A program made the position numbers and the translations under genes. Below, piece after piece: positions 36,081-45,020 of a DNA stretch of 64,000 bases. Each line of letters opens with the position of its first letter. The stretch's first letter is position 1. Under the pieces are notes generated by a model. That model ran no database searches, had not been told where the DNA came from, and saw only the letters and a program-made list of their open reading frames with translations. This DNA comes from Gracilimonas mengyeensis. GTDB taxonomy: Bacteria; Bacteroidota; Rhodothermia; Balneolales; Balneolaceae. The stretch lies in NCBI RefSeq assembly GCF_900182705.1, contig NZ_FXTP01000008.1, positions 154,545-218,544 on the forward strand, read 5' to 3'.

Positions 36081-36656
36081 ATGCCATTAATCACCCGAGA
36101 TATGAATCTTGATGCAGCATGGAAAAAAGTCCTTCAACAGGTGCAAACCGCCAATGAAGATCCCGGCCATTCCTTTCGGTATATGGATTTAGCGACCGTT
36201 GATGCTGAAAACCAACCCGTACAGCGCACCGTAGTACTGCGGGATTTTGACGGAAAAAAAACCTTCAGCATATTTACTGATGCACGATCCCGAAAAGTGA
36301 AACACATCCAGGGAAATGATCAGGTGAGTTTGCTTTTTTATGATGACGACACCAAGCTGCAACTGAGCGTTCAGGGCAAAGCCACCCTTTTAACCAACGG
36401 AGAGAAATGGGAGCGTTACTGGAAAGAAGCAGGCTCCAAAAGTCCACATTCTTACACCTCAGCAAAAGCACCCGGAGCTATCATTGATGAACCGGAAGAT
36501 GCCTACGAGTGGCTCCAAGAGGAGAACAAACATTTTTGTGTGGTGCGTATACAGGCTTATAAAATGACTTTCCTTCAATTAGACGGCAAACGGCATTTGC
36601 GTGGTGTGCAGGAGTTCGTAGAGGGGCAAACTAATTCCCGTTGGATTGCCCCTTAG
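36081..36656 (+). CDS. Pyridoxamine 5'-phosphate oxidase-like flavoprotein
   Basis: 191 aa FMN-binding split-barrel protein. LATVDAENQPVQRTVVLRDF is the FMN-contacting opening, followed by FSIFTDARSRKVKHI, VSLLFYDDD and the C-terminal FLQLDGKRHLRG typical of PNPOx relatives. It is shorter than PdxH and its C-terminus differs from the canonical RPH motif, so a general flavin-dependent oxidase role is as likely as PLP synthesis. Co-transcribed with the CPXCG protein (3-nt gap). Confidence 0.82.
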   Translation: MPLITRDMNLDAAWKKVLQQVQTANEDPGHSFRYMDLATVDAENQPVQRTVVLRDFDGKKTFSIFTDARSRKVKHIQGNDQVSLLFYDDDTKLQLSVQGKATLLTNGEKWERYWKEAGSKSPHSYTSAKAPGAIIDEPEDAYEWLQEENKHFCVVRIQAYKMTFLQLDGKRHLRGVQEFVEGQTNSRWIAP

Positions 36657-36679
36657 TTACTAATCCCTTTCAAACACAG

Positions 36680-36713
36680 AAAAGCCCGAAAAGCAGCACT
36701 TTTCGGGCTTTAA
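36680..36713. terminator. Bidirectional hairpin between convergent genes
   Basis: AAAGCCCGAAAAG and CTTTTCGGGCTTT form a perfect 13-bp stem with a CAGCA loop, centred between a plus-strand and a minus-strand gene end. Both flanks have short A/T runs. Confidence 0.88.
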
Positions 36714-36737
36714 ACATTTTATACAAATCATCGCTGT

Positions 36738-37061
36738 TTAGTCAATCAAATGCGCAGGTGGTGAGGTTGCTTCTACGGCAGAGAAAGTTTCGATGATGTT
36801 ATAGTGATGCTCCGCATCTTTGGGAACCAGGTAGGAATCACCTTCTTCAAGCTCCATCACTTCATCTTGTACATGCAATTCGGCTTTGCCTTTCAACACA
36901 TAGCCCACCGTTTCGTACGGACTGCTATGACTTTCTTTATCGGAAGTAGGCTCTTCATCTTTCCACATGCGGAGCCCCACATCTTTACCGGATGCCATGA
37001 TTTCTTTAACGTCGTCACCTTCAGCTAATTTACCTTCGACAATCTCTGTTGTGCTACTCAT
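36738..37061 (-). CDS. Cupin-domain protein
   Basis: 107 aa single-domain cupin. The first motif region is SHSSPYETVGYVLKGKAELHVQ and the second EEGDSYLVPKDAEHHYNII, containing the conserved histidine pair. Metal-binding and substrate unknown; small cupins of this type often bind small organic ligands or act in stress metabolism. Start at ATG 37061. Confidence 0.85.
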   Translation of the reverse strand: MSSTTEIVEGKLAEGDDVKEIMASGKDVGLRMWKDEEPTSDKESHSSPYETVGYVLKGKAELHVQDEVMELEEGDSYLVPKDAEHHYNIIETFSAVEATSPPAHLID

Positions 37062-37261
37062 AATAAGTCTCTATTGGTTTTTGGTTTGAATTAGTCTGCT
37101 TTTATAACACAAGACCGGTTACTGGCATTTCATTTATCATCTATAGACTTACCAGCTCTGATATTACAATACTGGCTGGAAATACCCACTATCACTTGTG
37201 AGTGAGGGTGGTAAATCCTTAGGTTAGCTATACACTTTTATATTATAGACGAACACAAACT

Positions 37262-37762
37262 ATGCTGGTAAAACGCTCTTTACTTTTTTTACTGATATTT
37301 TTCCTTAGTGTAAGCGTCACTTCGTGCATGCTTATGAATAAAGAAGCCCCGGAATTTGATGAGAGTCGTGTGCCCGGGACATACGAAGGCACTATTGGCT
37401 GTTCTTTTGAGCCCTGTGAATTTGCCGGTGAAACGACGTTTCAGATCACCAAAAATGAATCCTTGTTTACTCTTCACTTTGAGGGCTCTCTTTCATCTAC
37501 CTTCCCTGATCTTGACTTCACCATAGAGCTGGACGAGAGAAGCTACGGGGAGGCCGTGACCATCTCCGGCTTTATCTATTTGGAAGACGATCAACCATAC
37601 GCCTTAACACCTTACGAGGCCCATCACTTTTACTACTGGACCTATCAGGATACCCAGCAGGAAGGTGAACGATTTGAGATGAAAATCTACGAGCCCAGCC
37701 CGGATACATCGCCCACCAATCCGGATTATATTGAGTTGGAAGGGTATAGGGGCGTGCAGTGA
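37262..37762 (+). CDS. Hypothetical lipoprotein
   Basis: 166 aa with a short hydrophobic signal (LLFLLIFFLSVSVTSC) and a lipobox VTSC. The mature part is beta-rich; two cysteines in GCSFEPCEFAG may form a disulfide. I do not recognise the family. Flanked on the right by a nonamer hairpin starting 11 nt after its stop. Confidence 0.7.
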   Translation: MLVKRSLLFLLIFFLSVSVTSCMLMNKEAPEFDESRVPGTYEGTIGCSFEPCEFAGETTFQITKNESLFTLHFEGSLSSTFPDLDFTIELDERSYGEAVTISGFIYLEDDQPYALTPYEAHHFYYWTYQDTQQEGERFEMKIYEPSPDTSPTNPDYIELEGYRGVQ

Positions 37763-37772
37763 GGAAGATAGA

Positions 37773-37863
37773 TTGAACCAGGATTTTTTAGGATTAAACA
37801 AGATTTACAGGATTAGAAAGTAAATCCTGAGAATCCTCAAAATCCTGAAAAATCTTGGTTCAA
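37773..37863. repeat. Nonamer hairpin A (AATCCTNNN units)
   Basis: Left arm of about 42 nt (from TTGAACCAGGATTT at 37773) and right arm (AAATCCTGAG from 37822, ending TCTTGGTTCAA at 37863) are reverse complements with few mismatches. The right arm reads as four units of nine: AATCCTGAG, AATCCTCAA, AATCCTGAA, AAATCTTGG. The TTGAACC sequence is at the base of the stem. It lies between the lipoprotein and the broken GxxExxY gene. Confidence 0.85.
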
Positions 37864-37874
37864 AACCCAATAAA

Positions 37875-38215
37875 TTAATTATTAAACAGCCGTTTAAACT
37901 CTAAGCTTGACCCACCAAAATTGATCAAAAGCCCTGTTTGTAGCTCATAAGCTTCCAGGTAATTTTTAGCCTGCGCCAAATGGACATCCATTAGTTCCGA
38001 AACTGCCTTTATCTCCACCATAATTTGCCGATCGATAAGAAAATCCACGCGACGTGTTCCCACCTGCGTACCCTCAGCACATAAGGTACCTCATCCTTAT
38101 CAAACTCAATTTTTAAACATCGCTGATAGATTACTTCCTGAAATCCCATCCCCAGGGTAGAATGCACTTTCATCGCCAATCCTATAATTTGATGAGTCAA
38201 TGCCTCATGTTTCAT
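37875..38215 (-). pseudogene. GxxExxY (PD-(D/E)XK-like) protein gene, broken by a small deletion
   Basis: The N-terminal part (38215 downward) reads MKHEALTHQIIGLAMKVHST and GMGFQEVIYQ, the GxxExxY motif, up to EVPY. The C-terminal part continues in another frame from about 38070 as GTQVGTRRVDFLID, IMVEIKAV and TGLLINFGGSSLEFKRLF. RVDFLID...VEIKAV is the D-ExK nuclease-type motif and is intact. In family members about 13 residues separate PY from VGTRR; here only 8 nt remain between the two coding parts, so a deletion of roughly 20-25 nt broke the frame. Nonamer hairpins lie on both sides. Pseudogene call is confident; frame repair by recoding is unlikely given lost residues. Confidence 0.8.
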
Positions 38216-38256
38216 TTATTCCCCCGCTGTTTTATAAAATTTGGCTTGAATAATAT

Positions 38257-38400
38257 AATCCCGTTAATCCTCTAAATCCTGCATAATCTTGGTTCAATTT
38301 TCCAATGCTGAACCAGGATTTTAAGGATGAACCAAGATTTACAGGATTAAATTAGAAAAGAAATCCTGAGAATCCCCCAAATCCTGACCAATCCCAGTTC
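38257..38400. repeat. Nonamer hairpin B with an extra arm
   Basis: Three arms of the same family: an AATCCT-type arm at 38257-38297 ending TTGGTTCAA, then a TGAACCAGGATT-type arm at 38309-38359 and another AAATCCTGAG-type arm to 38400. Arms two and three can fold into one hairpin, or arms one and two into another. Arm order and orientation alternate, as if units had been added or flipped. Confidence 0.82.
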
Positions 38401-38487
38401 ACTCAAAAGAAACGTTACTCGCACATTTCTTGGTTTATGCAGCATCGGATTGTATAATCCACTTTCCCATAATAAACCTCGCTTTCT

Positions 38488-40227
38488 ATGAAACATTGCG
38501 CTTCCTTTTTTTCCGTCCTGCCTGTTTTACTGTCTGTTCTATTGATTCCCGAAGCTTCTCTTGCCCAAATCGATCGCGAGGCTGGTAATATGATCTCCAC
38601 CCGCTCTGAAGTGATTGCCCAGCGGGGGATGGTAGCTACCAGTCAGCCACTGGCCACACAAGTTGGACTGCAGATTCTTAAGAACGGCGGCAATGCTATT
38701 GATGCCGCCATCGGGGCCAATGCGGCCATGGGACTCATGGAACCCACCGGCAACGGCATCGGCGGGGATCTTTTTGCCATCATCTGGCACGAGGAAAGTG
38801 AACAGGTGTACGCCTTGAATGCCAGCGGTCGTTCGCCGCGTGGTCTTTCTTATGATGAACTGATGGACATCCTTGAAGAAAAAGGAGAGGACGATATTCC
38901 GCCTTATGATCTATTGTCCGTTTCTGTGCCCGGTGCTGTAGATGGCTGGTTTACCATGCACGAGCGATTTGGTTCGGCCGACATGGAAGATATTCTGGCG
39001 GAACCTATTTGGTATGCTGAAAACGGATTTCCGGTCAGTGAGGCCATTTCTGCTTCCTGGAGAAGAAGCGTGCCCTTTCTGAAAGATCAGCCCGGGGCTT
39101 TTGAAGAAACTTTTGCCATTGACGGGGAAGGTCCGGAGAAAGGAGAGATTTTCAAGAATCCCGATTTAGGCAATACCTTCCGCCTGCTGGCCAGTGAGGG
39201 GCGGGACGCTTTTTACCGCGGGGAGATCGCCGAAAAGATCGATACCTGGATGAAGGAAAACGGAGGCTACCTTCGCTATGAAGATTTTGACCAGCATGAA
39301 TCCGAATGGGTTGAACCGCAAACGATAAACTATCGCGGGTACGATGTGTACCAGATGGGCGGAAATGTGCAGGGAACAGCGGTACTCCAGATGCTGAATA
39401 TCCTGGAAGGCTTTGACCTGAGCGAAACCGGCTTTGCCACCGCCGAGACCTATCACCTTTTCATTGAAGCTAAGAAACTAGCCTTCGAAGACCGCGCCAA
39501 ACACTACGCCGATCCCACTTTTCATGAGGTGCCGTATGACGTATTGCTCTCCAAAGAATATGCCACCGAGCGACGTAAACTCATCGGCGACACCGCCCGC
39601 GAAGATCTGACCACCGGCGTAGACGTGCTCGAAGACGGGGACACCATCTACCTCACCACGGCTGATAAAAACGGCAACATGGTCTCCCTGATCCAGAGTA
39701 ACTTCCGCGGCATGGGCACTGGCTTTGTAGTTCCCGGAACCGGATTCAGCTTTCAAAACCGCGGTGAGCTCTTTTCTCTCGATCCCAATCACCCCAACGT
39801 ATACGCGCCAGGCAAACGGCCTTTCCATACCATCATCCCCGGTTTTGTGATGAAAGACGGCGAACCCTTTATGACGCTCGGAAATATGGGCGGCGCCTAT
39901 CAGCCCATGGGCCACGTGAGCCTGATCACCAACGTCATTGATTTCGGAATGAATATGCAGCAGGCCGGCGACGCCCTGCGTTGGGAGCACTCCGGATCCA
40001 CCCAGCCCACCGATGATGTGGATGACCACCTGACCGATGTGGGATTAGTAAGCATAGAATCTTCTATCGACTACCAAGTGGTCCGTGATTTAGAAGCGAT
40101 GGGACATGACGTACAAATCGGACACAGCTTCTTCGGGAGATTCCAGGCCATCATGCGTGATCTGGAAACCGGAGTGTATTATGGCGCTTCCGAATCCAGG
40201 GTGGATGGACAAGCGGCCGGATATTAA
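38488..40227 (+). CDS. ggt: Gamma-glutamyltransferase
   Basis: 579 aa exported enzyme (signal peptide SVLLIPEASLAQ) that cleaves or transfers the gamma-glutamyl group of glutathione and similar peptides in the periplasm. It is a self-processing Ntn hydrolase: large subunit GGNAIDAAIGANAAMGLMEP and GNGIGGDLFAI; the likely nucleophile threonine starts the small subunit at DTIYLTTADKNGNMVS. Further small-subunit signatures are RPFHTIIPGFV and MGGAYQPMGHV. Length is normal. It is bracketed by nonamer hairpins (38257-38400 and 40226-40322). Confidence 0.93.
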   Translation: MKHCASFFSVLPVLLSVLLIPEASLAQIDREAGNMISTRSEVIAQRGMVATSQPLATQVGLQILKNGGNAIDAAIGANAAMGLMEPTGNGIGGDLFAIIWHEESEQVYALNASGRSPRGLSYDELMDILEEKGEDDIPPYDLLSVSVPGAVDGWFTMHERFGSADMEDILAEPIWYAENGFPVSEAISASWRRSVPFLKDQPGAFEETFAIDGEGPEKGEIFKNPDLGNTFRLLASEGRDAFYRGEIAEKIDTWMKENGGYLRYEDFDQHESEWVEPQTINYRGYDVYQMGGNVQGTAVLQMLNILEGFDLSETGFATAETYHLFIEAKKLAFEDRAKHYADPTFHEVPYDVLLSKEYATERRKLIGDTAREDLTTGVDVLEDGDTIYLTTADKNGNMVSLIQSNFRGMGTGFVVPGTGFSFQNRGELFSLDPNHPNVYAPGKRPFHTIIPGFVMKDGEPFMTLGNMGGAYQPMGHVSLITNVIDFGMNMQQAGDALRWEHSGSTQPTDDVDDHLTDVGLVSIESSIDYQVVRDLEAMGHDVQIGHSFFGRFQAIMRDLETGVYYGASESRVDGQAAGY

Positions 40228-40322
40228 AAAATCCTGCCCATCCTGAAAATCCTTTAAATCCTGGTTCAGCATGCGAGTGTTTGAACCAGGATTACGCAGG
40301 ATTAGAGGATTTTCAGGATTTA
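40226..40322. repeat. Nonamer hairpin C
   Basis: The first arm, from the last bases of ggt, contains four AATCCT-type units and ends CTGGTTCA at 40268. The second arm, TTGAACCAGGATT at 40281 onward, is its imperfect complement. Here GGTTCA sits at the loop, opposite to hairpin A, where it is at the base. The unit period is nine with one irregular unit. Confidence 0.83.
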
Positions 40323-40620
40323 TTTACTGCTTGCGGAGCAGAATAAGAAGCCATACTCAAACTCCCATTGATCGTTAATTCATTGATTTTTGTTGAAATA
40401 GCAATTCCGAGTATATCTGAGTTCGATTTAAAATGAGTGAGTATATCCCCAAAAGCCTATCGAAGTCATTCCTGCGCAGGCAGGAATCTCATTGTCACTA
40501 GTGCTTAAAGGTTGATACTATAAGGCAACTGGATTTCGGGCCTGCGCCGCGAAATGACCTCCGGGCTTACTTTGTTAGTTTAACTCAGGTTAACATCAAC
40601 AAAAATCATCCGGTGCAGCC
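40323..40620. other. Spacer with REP-like palindrome
   Basis: The spacer contains TCATTCCTGCG / CGCAGGAAT-type palindrome at about 40469-40492 (loop within GCGCAGGC). The rest shows no gene. The acyl-CoA dehydrogenase promoter should be near the 3' end. Confidence 0.5.
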
Positions 40621-41970
40621 ATGGCCAATAATGAAAGTGATATTCTTGAGTTCATCAAAAACTTTGATTCTGAGAAACTAAAAAGCATCACCAAGCATAT
40701 TGATTTGGGAGACGTGTTGAAATCCCTGTCGAATATGAACAAGGCGCAGCTGTTGAATCTAAAGCGAGCACTGGAGGCTGGTAGTGAAGAATACGATCCG
40801 CCGGAAATTAAAAGTGATTTTTATCAGCTGTATGATCAGTTGAGTGAGGAAGAACGAGCGCTACAGCAGCGGGTCCGGCAGTTTATGGAAGATGAAGTCC
40901 GTCCCATTGCTAACGAGTACTGGCTAAAGGGAGAATTCCCCCATCATCTCATCCCCAAGATGGCAGAACTGGACATCTGCGGACTGCCTTTAAAGGGGTA
41001 TGGATCCATGGACCATTCCTACCTGATGGAAGGTATCATCTCGCTGGAGATGTCGCGGGTGGACGCCTCCATTAGCACCTTCTTTGGGGTTCAAAGCGGT
41101 TTGGTTATGGGCTCGATTTATTTCTGTGGATCGGAAGAGCAAAAGCAAAAATGGCTGCCCAAACTCAGAACCATGGAGCTCATCGGGGCTTTTGGTCTTA
41201 CCGAGCCCAAAGTGGGTTCCTCCGTGGCGGGCGGACTCACCACCAAAGCCAAAAAAGAAGACGACCATTGGATACTGAACGGGCAAAAGAAATGGATTGG
41301 CAACGGCACCTTTTCTGATATCACCATCATCTGGGCACAGGATGTGGACGACGGCCAGGTCAAAGGCTTTATCGTTGAAAACGACACACCCGGCTTCAGA
41401 GCTGAGAAACAAAAAGATAAAATGGCACTGCGGACGGTCCAAAATGCCCGTTTGTATTTGGAGGATGTGAAAGTACCTGCCGAGTATAAACTCGAAAACG
41501 GCAACTCTTTTAAAGATACCGCCAAAGTATTAAAAGCCACCCGCGCCGGCGTTGCCTGGCAAGCCGTGGGGTGTGCGCAAGGCGCCTACGAGTACGCCGT
41601 GGATTACACCCACAAACGAGAACAATTTGGCAAAACCATCGGTTCTTTTCAGCTGATTCAGGACCTGCTGGTGGAAATGCTCAGCGACCTGACCGCCATG
41701 CAAACCATGGCCTTCCGCCTGTCCCAACTTCAGGACGAAGGCAAGATGACGGACGAACAAGCTTCCCTCGCCAAAGTAAGCTGTACCACCCACACCCGAA
41801 GCGTGGTCGAGAAAGCGCGCGAAATTTTAGGCGGAAATGGAATCCTGCTCAAATACAACGTCGCCCGCTTCGTGGCCGATGCCGAAGCCATCTACACCTA
41901 CGAAGGAACCAAGCAGGTGAACTCGCTGATTGTAGGTCGCGCGTTGACCGGAAAGAGTGCTTTTGTGTAG
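40621..41970 (+). CDS. Acyl-CoA dehydrogenase (glutaryl-CoA dehydrogenase-like)
   Basis: 449 aa flavoprotein with the three acyl-CoA dehydrogenase domains from about residue 60: FMEDEVRPIANEYW, the FAD/substrate segment LIGAFGLTEPKVGSSVAGG, KKWIGNGTFSDITIIWA, and the C-terminal helical domain with KREQFGKTIGSFQLIQ and GGNGIL. The catalytic glutamate is in IYTYEGTKQVNS. The best match in style is the glutaryl-CoA/short-branched group. About 55 N-terminal residues form a helical, charged extension not typical of the family. Start at ATG 40621. Confidence 0.9.
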   Translation: MANNESDILEFIKNFDSEKLKSITKHIDLGDVLKSLSNMNKAQLLNLKRALEAGSEEYDPPEIKSDFYQLYDQLSEEERALQQRVRQFMEDEVRPIANEYWLKGEFPHHLIPKMAELDICGLPLKGYGSMDHSYLMEGIISLEMSRVDASISTFFGVQSGLVMGSIYFCGSEEQKQKWLPKLRTMELIGAFGLTEPKVGSSVAGGLTTKAKKEDDHWILNGQKKWIGNGTFSDITIIWAQDVDDGQVKGFIVENDTPGFRAEKQKDKMALRTVQNARLYLEDVKVPAEYKLENGNSFKDTAKVLKATRAGVAWQAVGCAQGAYEYAVDYTHKREQFGKTIGSFQLIQDLLVEMLSDLTAMQTMAFRLSQLQDEGKMTDEQASLAKVSCTTHTRSVVEKAREILGGNGILLKYNVARFVADAEAIYTYEGTKQVNSLIVGRALTGKSAFV

Positions 41971-42142
41971 GAAGTGGATTGATACATACCGACTGAAAAT
42001 CCGTGTGGGACTTTTTTTCAGCTGAGTGTCAAATCTTTTCTAAGATAGATCCGACCCTTTCTTCATTATCCCTAAAGTAATTCTCTTAACTACCGATAAG
42101 TCTCACCTACAGCCATCTGTTTAATTTTATTATACGAAGTAT

Positions 42143-42913
42143 ATGTATCAAAATGGAGTATCAGCAGATATCTATATAGGTCAAGGCGCCGGTACTATGG
42201 TAGACAAGGATCTAAAAAATGCTGAAAAATCAGTCAAAATTGTATCACCTTTCTTATCTCCTAGCTTGGTAAAGCAGTTAATAACTCTATGGGCTACAAA
42301 TAAGAGCGTTACTCTTATAACCAACGACAGAATAGAAGATTATTCACACCGAAAGGACAAAAATATCTATACCCTAATCAGGCAAATAAGAACTACACAT
42401 CATGATGCAGTTGAAAAAAAAGAGCAATATCAAAATACTGCCCAAGTTTTGTTCTACGTCCTGTTTGGTTATTTGGCGTTCTTAATTGCATCGTATATTG
42501 TGTTTCTTGACGAGCGTCTGAGTTTAGCTTTAATTCCCTTTCTAATACTGATTTTAGTGCATCGAATGTTTGTTAACAAAGCCAAAAACACTAGGATTTT
42601 CAGCTATAGATATGAAACATTGTTTCCTATTAAAATTTGCCAGCCTGATCATGAGGGTTCAAACAAAAACGGAGATAACTTTAAAATCCACAGTAAGATA
42701 TTCATCATAGATGATAAAGTCGCTTACGTGGGCTCCCTAAATTTTACCCAAAGCGGATTTAAGTATAATCATGAAACCCGCGTAAAAGTAACAGATGCTG
42801 AAGCCATTAGAAAAATAAACACAGAATTTGAGGAGCTATATCATAACCCTAATTTGGGAGCAACAGATATTCAGAGATTAGGGCGAAAGTTGTACCCAGA
42901 ACCTATTAACTAA
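42143..42913 (+). CDS. Phospholipase D-like protein with central membrane segments
   Basis: 256 aa. The N-terminal segment KDLKNAEKSVKIVSPFLSPS and the C-terminal HxKx4D motif IHSKIFIIDDKVAYVGSLNF with QSGFKYNHETRV are those of the phospholipase D/endonuclease superfamily, but only one HKD motif is present, so activity would need a dimer. Two hydrophobic segments at about residues 100-143 sit between the halves (LFYVLFGYLAFLIASYIVFL...LALIPFLILILV), an unusual insertion placing it in the membrane. It is notably AT-rich and isolated, which suggests acquisition. Related single-HKD PLD proteins occur in lipid and nucleic acid processing; no function can be assigned. Confidence 0.75.
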   Translation: MYQNGVSADIYIGQGAGTMVDKDLKNAEKSVKIVSPFLSPSLVKQLITLWATNKSVTLITNDRIEDYSHRKDKNIYTLIRQIRTTHHDAVEKKEQYQNTAQVLFYVLFGYLAFLIASYIVFLDERLSLALIPFLILILVHRMFVNKAKNTRIFSYRYETLFPIKICQPDHEGSNKNGDNFKIHSKIFIIDDKVAYVGSLNFTQSGFKYNHETRVKVTDAEAIRKINTEFEELYHNPNLGATDIQRLGRKLYPEPIN

Positions 42914-42949
42914 AAAAGCCCCGATCTGCTATTGCAAAACGGGGCTTTT
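42914..42949. terminator. Rho-independent terminator (PLD-like gene; also usable by tRNA-Phe)
   Basis: AAAAGCCCCG / CGGGGCTTTT, 10-bp perfect stem with a 16-nt loop. It is immediately after the PLD-like stop and immediately downstream of the minus-strand tRNA-Phe, so it can serve both directions. Confidence 0.9.
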
Positions 42950-42958
42950 ACTTGAGTG

Positions 42959-43031
<73 letters not shown>

Positions 43032-43046
43032 TTTTGTCAAGGACGG

Positions 43047-43077
43047 CAAAGATAATAGGTTTCTCATCTTTATACAA
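43047..43077 (-). promoter_or_regulatory. Bacteroidota-type promoter of tRNA-Phe
   Basis: On the minus strand TTG (43077-43075) and, after 20 nt, TATCTTTG (43054-43047), matching TAnnTTTG exactly, 15 nt before the tRNA. The same layout is found before the tRNA-Pro array and tRNA-Leu. Confidence 0.75.
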
Positions 43078-43132
43078 TAAAGAATTCGGTTCAAGCCAAG
43101 AAAATTATTCTAATCCCATTCTTACCAAGGGA

Positions 43133-43270
43133 AATGTCATTGCGAGGAGCCTGTGACGGCAAAGGAAAGTTTGGGAGGCGTATCGACGCGGCAATCTCTG
43201 TAATACCACTTGGGATATTTATTAACGGGGCGTTTGAAAAGGAATTGCTAAGATTATAGAGATAGCCACG
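43133..43270. repeat. REP-like element (TCATTGCGAGGAG type)
   Basis: The element begins GTCATTGCGAGGAGCCTGTG at 43137 and runs to GGCAATCTCTG near 43200, with a partial inverted companion AGAGATAGCCACGGGCTGTG near 43257-43276. The same sequence type occurs inverted at 29820-29873. It lies between tRNA-Phe and recJ. Confidence 0.6.
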
Positions 43271-43313
43271 GGCTGTGCTTAACCATTACACCAATAACCA
43301 ATAAACCAACACC

Positions 43314-45020
43314 CTAATCCGGGATATGAATATCCTTCAGTCGCAACTGCAGGGTGCGCCGGCCGTTCCAGTTGTTTTCCTCCAGCACGTAGGCAATATC
43401 AAAAGTGTTGCCGCCGCGGACACCCGGCAGGTATTCGTGCATGTTAAAGCCGATGGTGTCAAACACCCCGGAGTCGCCCTGTCGTACTTTCATCTTCAGG
43501 TGACCGTTGCCCACAATGGTAGGAATGCCTTCCACTCGCACGCCTTCGCTCACAAAAATAGGGCGGAGGTTACCGGGACCAAAGGGTTCAAACTGACTCA
43601 ACAGCTTCCAGAACTTCATGTCCACTTCGCCGAGATCGATCTTGGCGTCGATGGTTAATTCGGGCTCAAAAGAGTTTTCGGAGAGATCCGTGTACGCCAG
43701 CTCATTCATGCGGCGGCGGAATTCCGTGAGGTTATCTTCCTCCAGGGTCAGTCCGGCTGCAAACTCATGGCCTCCAAATTGCTCCAGCAGGTCTTCGCAT
43801 TTTTTAATGGCATCGTAGATATTGAATCCCTTCACGCTTCGGGCCGAGCCTTTCACTTTGCCGTCTACATTACTGAGCATAATGGCCGGACGGTGATACA
43901 AATCCACCAAACGAGAGGCTACAATTCCGATCACCCCGAGGTGCCAGTCTTCGCCATACAGCACAATGGTAGACGTCTCGTCCATATCAAATTCTTTATC
44001 GAGCTGTGCCATGGCTTGCTTCATGGTTTTGCTGTCGGTGTCGCGGCGTTTCATATTCACCGACTCCAGCTCGTAAGCGTGCGACTTAGCCTCGGCCATC
44101 GTCTCAGAGATCATCAGCTTCACCGCCGTGCTGGCATCGCCCATACGTCCTGCCGCGTTGATGCGGGGACCGATGGAAAACACTATCTTGGAGGTGTTTA
44201 CCTCTTCTTTCTTCACTTTGATGAGCTCCAGCAATGCCTTAATACCCACCCGGGGATTCCGATGAATCATACTCAGTCCGGCTTTCATAAGCACCCGGTT
44301 TTCATCAATGATAGGTACGATATCGGATGCAATGGAGATAGCTACTAAATCCAGGAACTGATGGGATACCGTTTGCGGCAGTCCCAGCTTCTTGATGGTC
44401 GCCTGTATCAGCTTGAAGCCCACACCTGCGCCGGAAAGTCCATCAAAGGGATAGTTGCAATCCGGGCGTTTGGGATCGAGTACAGCTACGGCCTCGGGGA
44501 TCTCACTGCCTACGGTATGGTGATCGCAGACAATAAGGTCGATGCCTTTCTCTTTGGCCGATTTAGCTTCTTCAATGGCCGTAATCCCACAATCCACAGA
44601 AACGATCAGCGACGCATTTATTTCTTCGGCATAGCTTATGCCTTCCGGGTTGATACCGTATCCCTCTTTGAAGCGGTGAGGAATGTAGTAATCGGCATCA
44701 ACGCCAAATTCTTTTAGAAAAGTGTACAGGCAGGATGTAGCCGTAGTTCCGTCTACATCGTAATCACCGTACACCAGTACACGTTCACTTTTACGGATGG
44801 CCAGCGCCAGACGTTCTGCTCCGGCCTCCATGTCCTTCATCAAAAAAGGATCGTGGAGAAGTTCTATCTTTGGCCTGAAAAAGTACTTTGCATCATCATA
44901 TGTTTGTATACCGCGGATAGCCAGCAAACGGGCTATTTTGCCCGGAATTCCGAGTTTCTCTCCTAAACTGGAGACAGACTCGTCCTCCTCCGGCTGCGCG
45001 TAAACCCAGCGGAATGACAT
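43314..45020 (-). CDS. recJ: Single-stranded-DNA exonuclease RecJ
   Basis: 568 aa DHH-family 5'-3' exonuclease acting in recombination and mismatch repair. DHH motifs: VLVYGDYDVDGTTATS (motif I), SVDCGITA and IVCDHHTVG (motif III). The downstream DHHA1 domain holds VIGIVASRLVDLYHRPAIML and VKGSARSVKGF, then GGHEFAAGLTL; the C-terminal OB domain contains FEPFGPGNLRPIFVSEG. Length matches bacterial RecJ. Start at ATG 45020. Confidence 0.95.
   Translation of the reverse strand: MSFRWVYAQPEEDESVSSLGEKLGIPGKIARLLAIRGIQTYDDAKYFFRPKIELLHDPFLMKDMEAGAERLALAIRKSERVLVYGDYDVDGTTATSCLYTFLKEFGVDADYYIPHRFKEGYGINPEGISYAEEINASLIVSVDCGITAIEEAKSAKEKGIDLIVCDHHTVGSEIPEAVAVLDPKRPDCNYPFDGLSGAGVGFKLIQATIKKLGLPQTVSHQFLDLVAISIASDIVPIIDENRVLMKAGLSMIHRNPRVGIKALLELIKVKKEEVNTSKIVFSIGPRINAAGRMGDASTAVKLMISETMAEAKSHAYELESVNMKRRDTDSKTMKQAMAQLDKEFDMDETSTIVLYGEDWHLGVIGIVASRLVDLYHRPAIMLSNVDGKVKGSARSVKGFNIYDAIKKCEDLLEQFGGHEFAAGLTLEEDNLTEFRRRMNELAYTDLSENSFEPELTIDAKIDLGEVDMKFWKLLSQFEPFGPGNLRPIFVSEGVRVEGIPTIVGNGHLKMKVRQGDSGVFDTIGFNMHEYLPGVRGGNTFDIAYVLEENNWNGRRTLQLRLKDIHIPD

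Noticed and set aside
37773..40322. Nonamer repeats as a CRISPR array
   Set aside because: Units are 9 nt, degenerate and inverted, with no unique spacers and no cas genes; they form hairpins instead.
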